Program-made: the position numbers and the translations under genes
The notes under the pieces: generated by a model
Told to the model about the DNA's origin: nothing
What the model saw: the letters and a program-made list of their open reading frames with translations, nothing else
Databases searched by the model: none
Part shown: one piece after another, positions 1-5,400 of the stretch
Position numbering within the stretch: the first letter of the stretch is position 1
Layout of the letters: each line of letters opens with the position of its first letter
Assembly (NCBI GenBank): GCA_018713665.1
Contig: DVOI01000055.1
Span: 1-12,596 of the forward strand
Direction of reading: 5' to 3'
Source: Ornithoclostridium faecigallinarum
Lineage (GTDB): Bacteria > Bacillota > Clostridia > Christensenellales > UBA3700
Length of the DNA: 12,596 bases

Positions 1-156
1 CAGTATGGTCGGCTTTGTCGTGATCTCTTCAGTTTCGTATCGTTCACCGACCTCTTTGCTTGGCGGTCCCGCTTTGAGCCACTCAACTATCGTGTGTCGA
101 AATTGCTCTGGTGAGTAACCGTCCCTCATTGCCAATCGCGTTGATAAAACTTTCAT
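1..156 (-). CDS. Partial gene of unknown function (N-terminal 52 residues)
   Basis: An open frame starts at the ATG complementary to 154-156 and runs off the left edge without a stop, giving 52 residues. The start is well supported: AAGGAGG lies 8 bases upstream (164-170), preceded by a good promoter. The peptide begins MKVLSTRLAMRDGYSPEQF and continues with a helix-like stretch (about residues 17-30) and a charged, Glu/Lys/Thr-rich segment. There is no signal peptide or membrane segment. I do not recognise the family, and the visible part carries no catalytic motif. Base composition here is nearer to even GC than in the rest of the window, which could mean a different origin, but the sample is too short to rely on. 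The next gene rightwards is also on this strand but is separated by a terminator, so this is an independent transcription unit. Confidence 0.75.
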   Translation of the reverse strand, partial: MKVLSTRLAMRDGYSPEQFRHTIVEWLKAGPPSKEVGERYETEEITTKPTIL

Positions 157-177
157 GGCGGTTTCCTCCTTGCTTAT

Positions 178-206
178 AGGATACCACAAATCTCCTCCAT
201 AGTCAA
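178..206 (-). promoter_or_regulatory. Sigma-70/A promoter of the left-edge gene
   Basis: On the minus strand, TTGACT (201-206) and TATCCT (178-183) are separated by exactly 17 bp. Counting seven bases past the -10 puts +1 near 171, the first base of the AAGGAGG ribosome binding site, so the leader would be only about 15 nt. Confidence 0.7.
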
Positions 207-340
207 TTTGAAAGGGTGTGCAAGGGTGGTATAAAACCATTCATTCCTCGATATGTTCCCACAACCAAGTATATTTTATCGTCTTAAATTACCCAGAAAA
301 ATACATAAAGTCTCACGCCTTTTCGCCCATCGGGACAAAG

Positions 341-383
341 AAAAATCACCCTTCATGCTCTGGTATAAGCATAAAAGGTGATT
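341..383 (-). terminator. Rho-independent terminator of the rlmD-type gene
   Basis: A 16-bp stem (344-359 with 368-383) closes an 8-nt loop. Read on the minus strand it is followed by five U residues (A-run 341-345). Two positions pair as G-U only in the minus-strand RNA; the plus-strand RNA would have C-A mismatches there, which fixes the direction. It begins 27 bases after the stop codon at 411-413. Apart from this hairpin and the promoter at 178-206, I see nothing in the stretch 157-410. Confidence 0.8.
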
Positions 384-410
384 ATTTACTCCAATTTTGC
401 CCCCAAACGG

Positions 411-1766
411 CTATTTCCGTTCGAGACAAACCAAAGTCTCCACATGTTTTGTTTGAGGGAACATATCGTACGGGGTGACGGACGTTATGTCATACTTTTG
501 CATCAACAGCGCGACGTCGCGCGCGAGGGTCGCCGGATTGCAAGAGATGTAGACGATCTTGTCGGGAACGGCGGAAAGCAGTGCGTCTACGACCTTTTTG
601 TCACAGCCCTTGCGCGGAGGGTCGAGCACGACGACGGACGGGGTGTTTTGCGCCGCGAGCGCGGCGACTTCGCGCGGCAGCACCTCGGCGCAATCGCCGC
701 AAATGTTGCGCACCTTGCCCTCGTTGCCGTTCATCGCGGTCAAAGCGTCAGCGTCGGCGACCGCCTCGGGGACGATCTCGATGCCGACGACGCGGCTTGC
801 GTGCTTTGCGAGGATGTTGGTCAACATGCCCGTGCCGCTGTATGCGTCGACGACGGTCGCATTGTCGAGCGCCGCCGCCCTGCTCGCCGCGGTGGAATAG
901 ATGAGGTCGCGCACCTCGTCGTTGATCTGCATGAACGACAGCGGACCGACCTGCGCCTTGACCCCGAGCACCTCACAAGGCAGGCTCTCCTCGCCCCAAA
1001 GGCGGGTCAGCTTGCCGTGCAAGATCACGTTGGTCGGCGCGGTGTTGGAGCATGTGAACAGCGAAAACTTTGCCTTTTCGCGTTTGATCGCGGCGATCAA
1101 TTGGTCCGCATGCGGCAGTTTGGCGCCGTTGATGACGACGACAATCGCATACGCGTCTCCGACCCTGCGCGCGACGAAGTGGCGCAAAAGCCCCTTGCGC
1201 GTGCTCTCGTCGTAGCAGGTCAAGCCCCTCTCTCTCGCAAAAGTCAAAAAGACGTCCAAAAGCCGCGACATATCCTTGTCGTACATCGCGCAGCCTCCGT
1301 CCGGGAAGGGCACGACGCGGTGCGTCCCCTCGGCGAAATAGCCTGCGACGAGCTTGCCGCCGACGATGCCGAGCGGCGCCTGGATCTTGTTGCGATAGCC
1401 CACGATGTGCGGCGACGGCACGACCTCGTCGACATCGATCTCGCGTCCGCACGCCTTGGCAAGACAGCTTGCGACCGACGCGCGCTTGACGCGCAATTGT
1501 TCGCCGTAGTCGATATGCTGCATGTCGCAGCTGCCGCACTTGTAAAAGACGGGGCAGACGGGCTTGACGCGATGCGGCGACGGCTGTATCAATTTGATGA
1601 CCCCGGCGCGCGCGAAGCGGCTGCGCACCTCTTTGACCATCACCCTGACCTTTTCGCCGACGAGAGTGCGCGGCACGAACACGACGACGCCGTCGTGCCT
1701 CGCGACGCCCTCGCCCTCCATGCCGGAAGAGGTGATCTCAAGTTCCAAAATGTCGCCCTTTTTCAT
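411..1766 (-). CDS. rlmD: 23S rRNA (uracil-C5)-methyltransferase, RlmD/RlmCD (TrmA/RumA) family
   Basis: Encodes 451 residues, the usual length for this family, which methylates C5 of uridines in 23S rRNA (U1939 in E. coli RlmD; U747 and U1939 for Firmicutes RlmCD) using S-adenosylmethionine. An N-terminal TRAM domain (about 1-65) is followed by the iron-sulfur ligands Cys71, Cys77, Cys80 and Cys159 (C-x5-C-x2-C, then GGCAMYD). The SAM-binding motif DAYSGTGM is at 307-314, Gln280 (FMQIN) matches the conserved substrate-side Gln, DPPRKG is at 382-387, the catalytic Cys409 lies in SCNPATLARD and the base Glu443 in HVETLVCLE. All key residues are present, so it should be active. The longer open frame beginning at 1850 adds 28 residues the family lacks and would bury the promoter, so I chose MKKGDILELE. 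There is no ribosome binding site before this ATG. Which uridine(s) it modifies cannot be decided from sequence. Confidence 0.93.
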   Translation of the reverse strand: MKKGDILELEITSSGMEGEGVARHDGVVVFVPRTLVGEKVRVMVKEVRSRFARAGVIKLIQPSPHRVKPVCPVFYKCGSCDMQHIDYGEQLRVKRASVASCLAKACGREIDVDEVVPSPHIVGYRNKIQAPLGIVGGKLVAGYFAEGTHRVVPFPDGGCAMYDKDMSRLLDVFLTFARERGLTCYDESTRKGLLRHFVARRVGDAYAIVVVINGAKLPHADQLIAAIKREKAKFSLFTCSNTAPTNVILHGKLTRLWGEESLPCEVLGVKAQVGPLSFMQINDEVRDLIYSTAASRAAALDNATVVDAYSGTGMLTNILAKHASRVVGIEIVPEAVADADALTAMNGNEGKVRNICGDCAEVLPREVAALAAQNTPSVVVLDPPRKGCDKKVVDALLSAVPDKIVYISCNPATLARDVALLMQKYDITSVTPYDMFPQTKHVETLVCLERK

Positions 1767-1772
1767 GCCTAC

Positions 1773-1801
1773 ATTATAGCATATCGGCGGGCGCACTTCA
1801 A
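1773..1801 (-). promoter_or_regulatory. Consensus promoter abutting the rlmD-type start codon
   Basis: TTGAAG (1796-1801) and a perfect TATAAT (1773-1778), on the minus strand, are separated by 17 bp. The six bases after TATAAT are followed directly by ATG, so the predicted +1 (1766) is the A of the start codon and the transcript would be leaderless. Confidence 0.65.
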
Positions 1802-1904
1802 TCTTCTTGCGCGCAAAAGGCGCGCTTTGCCGATTTTTGAAAATTTGCAAAAACTTTGAATAGTTGCCTGCGACGGGCGCATACCATACTCGGAGGCAAA
1901 AGCT

Positions 1905-2039
1905 ATGGGCAAAAAAGAAAAGCGTTCAAAGCGGGCGCGAAAGATCGACAGAGCCAACCTTGCGATGAGTTTGAAGGACGAAAACAACGGTATCTATCAC
2001 TTTGAAGACGAGTTGGCGGAGTGGATCGAGAAACATTGA
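1905..2039 (+). CDS. Small basic protein of unknown function (44 residues)
   Basis: The only convincing plus-strand gene in the window. ATG at 1905 follows a CGGAGG ribosome binding site (1891-1896, 8-base spacing) and the frame ends at TGA 2037-2039, with a strong terminator 18 bases later. The protein starts MGKKEKRSKRARKIDRANLA: its first half is densely Lys/Arg-rich, its second half acidic with a predicted helix ending ELAEWIEKH. It has no signal peptide, membrane segment or cysteine. Such a charge-split small protein could bind RNA, ribosomes or DNA, but that is only a guess. It is divergent from the rRNA methyltransferase gene (138 bp between start codons) and convergent with the membrane-protein gene. 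I found no confident promoter in 1860-1890. The ribosome binding site, stop and terminator together make it likely to be real. Confidence 0.7.
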   Translation: MGKKEKRSKRARKIDRANLAMSLKDENNGIYHFEDELAEWIEKH

Positions 2040-2057
2040 ACCTGTGTTCTTTGTCTC

Positions 2058-2090
2058 AAAAAAGGCGGAGCAAATCGCTCCGTCTTTTTT
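2058..2090. terminator. Bidirectional terminator between convergent genes
   Basis: Six A, an 8-bp GC-rich stem (2064-2071 with 2077-2084), a 5-nt loop and six T. It ends in a U-run on either strand. The stem is complete (one G-U) on the plus strand and has one A-C mismatch on the minus strand. It serves the small gene ending at 2039 and the minus-strand gene ending at 2095. Confidence 0.9.
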
Positions 2091-2094
2091 GCTG

Positions 2095-2403
2095 TCACGT
2101 CGAAAAAGCGAAAACAGGTGGCGAAAACGCGCCTGCGGCGGCTCTTTCGTCCCCCTCTTTGTCCTTTGCGAGCTTGCGGCGGAAATACTCGACGATCGAG
2201 CGCACGGTGAGATCCTCGATGCCGAGGTCTCGCGCGGTCTTGTCCTCGTACTCCTCGCCCAAAAAGCCGAACAGCCCGACCTCGTCCGCCTTGCCGAGCG
2301 TCTCCAACGTCAGCGAAGAATACGCCCACCACCCTGCGATGACGAACACCGCGGCGACGATGACTATGCGGCTCAAACACCCTCCGAAACATCCTCTGCC
2401 CAT
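2095..2403 (-). CDS. Small single-pass membrane protein of unknown function
   Basis: With the start at 2403 the protein has 102 residues. The N-terminus MGRGCFGGCLSR is followed by one hydrophobic segment (about residues 12-29, rich in Ile/Val/Ala and ending in Trp-Trp) and then a mostly charged, helical domain of about 70 residues containing EEYEDKTARDLGIEDLT and a Lys/Arg/Glu-rich stretch. The positive charge before the membrane segment suggests the N-terminus stays inside and the charged domain faces outward. I do not recognise the family. The start is uncertain: the frame is open to 2481, and an ATG at 2436 has a GGGGGAG nine bases upstream, but that lies inside the preceding gene's terminator. 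The 2403 start lacks a Shine-Dalgarno sequence and may be nearly leaderless. Its stop is 4 bases before the shared terminator. It may be expressed by read-through from the large lipoprotein gene. Confidence 0.6.
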   Translation of the reverse strand: MGRGCFGGCLSRIVIVAAVFVIAGWWAYSSLTLETLGKADEVGLFGFLGEEYEDKTARDLGIEDLTVRSIVEYFRRKLAKDKEGDERAAAGAFSPPVFAFST

Positions 2404-2405
2404 AT

Positions 2406-2440
2406 CGGCAAGTATTGCCGTCCGCGCGCAAAGCATACAA
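2406..2440 (-). promoter_or_regulatory. Tentative promoter with a 6-bp inverted repeat before the membrane-protein gene
   Basis: A perfect inverted repeat, CGGCAA-GTA-TTGCCG (2406-2420), sits where a ribosome binding site would be expected. On the minus strand its centre contains AATACT (2411-2416), a 4/6 match to the -10 box, with TTGTAT (2435-2440) 18 bp upstream. If used, +1 would be at 2404, one base before the ATG. The match is weak. Confidence 0.3.
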
Positions 2441-2467
2441 AAGGGCTCCCCCGAAGGAGAGCCTTTT
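2439..2467 (-). terminator. Terminator of the large repeat lipoprotein gene
   Basis: AAAAGG and CCTTTT arms plus an inner GC stem enclose a CGAA/TTCG tetraloop. There is one bulged base and one mismatch, and the minus-strand transcript ends in a four-U run. It starts 19 bases after the stop codon at 2487-2489. Confidence 0.7.
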
Positions 2468-2486
2468 GATATTGCGCTCAAAGCGG

Positions 2487-5400
2487 TTATTCTTCGCTAA
2501 GCTTTTGCCCGTAGTTGATCGTGATGTTTGTCGCGTCGAACTCCCAGCCCGCGGGCTTCGTCCCCTCGGTCGGCTGCGCCAAATCGGTGTTGATCGTCTT
2601 GATGGACGAGAACGCGTTGGACGCGATCGATGTGACCGTCGACGGAATGCCGAGCGTATCCAGCTCCCAATCGGCAAACGCGCCGCCGTCGATCGATGTG
2701 ACGGTGTAGGAGACGCCGTTGTACTCGACCGCGGCAGGAATAACGAAATTGTCGAGCTTTGTGATTATTCCTTCTTGACTTACACGGATGAGCCTTGCGT
2801 TGCCGTCCTTCTGGACGACGAACTCCAATACTGCTTTTGCGGCAAGGATGCCGTTCCAGCCATCCTTCGCGACTTCCGTCTTGCCGACGGCGTTCCAGTA
2901 GGTCGGCAGGGTCGTGCCGCTGCCCACAAGGCTTGTGACTATGCTGCCTATCGACGACAGGTCGAGGCCGGTGAGGTCGACGGTGGTGTTCCAGCCCACC
3001 TTGTAGCCGATCAATCCGGATCCCGTCGGCGCGCTCTTTCTGCCCATAAACAGCTCGGCGTTGTTTGCGCCGGCGAACGCGAAGTATCCGATCGTCTCGC
3101 AGCTTTCGGGGATATAGACATAGGTGAGGCTGGTGTTCATCGCAAAGGCGAGGTTGCCAATCTCCTTAAGTCCGTCCGCCAAAGTGAGCGTTTTGAGGTT
3201 GGTGCCGTAGAACGCCTGCTCGCCTATCCTCTTGATAGTGCCGGGAATGCTGACGTCGGTCAGAAGCATTTCGTCCTTGAACAATTGGTCGCCGATCTCG
3301 GTGACGGTGTAGGTCTTTTCGTTCACGGTCAACGTCTCGGGGACGGTCAGCTTGGTCAAGCTGCCGAAGAAGGTGAACTCCTGCGAGATCGCGATCGCCT
3401 CTCCGTTGCTGCGCAGCAGATAGGTGACCTCGTCCTGCGTATGCAAGCCGTCGCAATTCCACTCGAGGGTGAGCTCGCCTTCGTCGCCGCTTGCGGTGTT
3501 CGCCCAGCCGGCATTCCAGTCGGCAATGTCGGCCGATCCTATACCGGGAATTGTGCTGTTGAGTCCGGGCTTTTCGATCGCAAGATAGATGGTCGCGGTA
3601 AGTCCGGAGAACACATATCTGCCGACCTTGAGGTCTTCCCACTCTGCTGCTATGAACACCGTCTCGACATTTGACATGCCGCGGAACGCCGAGCCGGCGA
3701 TTTCGGTGATGCGGTATTCGACTGCGGATTCTCCCGTACCGTCGATGACGGTGCCGGTAGGCAGTTCGACATATTTTTTGGTGCCGTTTACAAAGCGTTG
3801 AATGATCGCGGTGTTGTCCGCAAGCAATACGTAGTTGTAATCTCCTATAGTCTCTATGCCCTTGACATTGAAATATTTGTTGACGCTCGAAATACCTCCG
3901 GATGTAAGAGCGCCGACGATCGAGTTGCTGTCCCAGTTGGGATCGAATTGATCCCACGCGGCATCCAATCCTCCGTCGTCCTCCGCCTGACAATAGACGA
4001 TCAGCGTCTTGACTACATCTTCGTCATAGATCCTGTCCCAAGTTGCCGAATTGAGCGCTTCATACGGTTCATCGTCCATTGAGCGGAACGCGTTGGCGCT
4101 GACCTGCACTCCGAGCGGCAGATATACCGCCTCGATCTCTTCCTGCGTTCTGCCTTGGAACATATGTCCGTTGATCGCGCCGACCTTCTGCCTGTTGGCG
4201 TAGGTCGGAATGACGACAAAGCTGTTGGAGCCCGTATAGCCGCTGATATTGTTGTTGCTGTCGAAGGTGATGCCCTCCATCACGAGGTTGCCGTACAGCA
4301 CCATATCGCCGTTGACGTGCCCCTCTCCTCCTGCGGCCAGCACGTCGTCCTTGGTCGGGAGCGCGGTATAATCGTCGCCTTCTTTGGTGTACCAGCTGTC
4401 GAAGATGTAGCCGCCCGCGCTCATCGTACGCTCTATCCACGAGCCGTACGGCATTTCGTTGTCGCCCTCGAGCTCGCCCGTGGTCATGTCGTAGAAAGTG
4501 ACCGTATAGTTGCGGATCGTCGCAATATAGTCCGCGGTGACCGTCATATCGCCGCTGACCGCGAGCAAACCGTTCCAGCCGTTGAACGTATAGTCATACT
4601 TGGGCGTGGACGGGCGCGACGTATCCAGATCGTCGGGCGCGGTCGGGATTTTGCCGTACTCGACCTCGATCGTCTTCGTGCGATAGTCGCCGCTGCTCGG
4701 ATCGTCGACATTGCCGTAGACAAAGGTGACGTCGTATTTGCGCAAAGCCCGCGAATAGGTCGCATAGACGACGGTGTCGCCCTTGACTTCAGTCCACGCC
4801 GTCGAATCCCAGCCGCTGAATTCATAGACCCACTGCACGGTCTGCTCCTTGGTCGGAGCTTCCGGCTCGACGGCGGACGCGCCGTAATCGACCTCCTGCG
4901 TGTCGAGCACGGTCGTGCGGTCGTCGTCATAGAAGATGACGGTGTACTTGCGCAACGTCGCCGCAAAGTGGGCGATCAGCTCATAGTCGCGGTTGACTTT
5001 GCCTGCCGCGATCGCCGCAAAGTCTTCGTCGGAGATGAACTTGCCGTCGTCGTACGTCCAGCCGTCAAACGCATAGGTATATTGCACGTCTTGCTGTTTG
5101 ACGATGTTTTCGGCGTCGGGCAAGACTACCTCGTCCTTGTCGTAGCGGACATATTGCGGCGCGCTGAGCAACGCGCCCTTCTCGTCTCGGAAAGTGACGT
5201 TGAAATATTTGTCGTAAGTGCGGTAGAACGCCTTGACGATCAAGTCCCCGGTGACGTTGAGATAGTTGGACGTCTCCCAACCGGCGAATTGATATTCGGT
5301 AGTATCGGTGCCTGTATACTTCTTCGCCTCTTCTTCGGGTGCGGTCGCGGAAGAGCCGTACTCGACCGACTGGGTTACCTCGTGATAGTCGTTGCTTTCC

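Noticed and set aside
218..478. 86-residue plus-strand open frame
   Set aside because: It crosses the terminator hairpin and the end of the methyltransferase gene, with no ribosome binding site.
378..1859. 493-residue open frame on the plus strand opposite the rRNA methyltransferase gene
   Set aside because: It is a shadow in GC-rich DNA: the opposite strand holds a complete enzyme with all catalytic motifs, and this frame has low-complexity Arg/Asp/Val-rich sequence and no ribosome binding site.
2404..2481. N-terminal extension of the small membrane protein to 128 residues
   Set aside because: The extension translates the terminator of the preceding gene and lacks an upstream ribosome binding site; its sequence is unlike a membrane-protein N-terminus.
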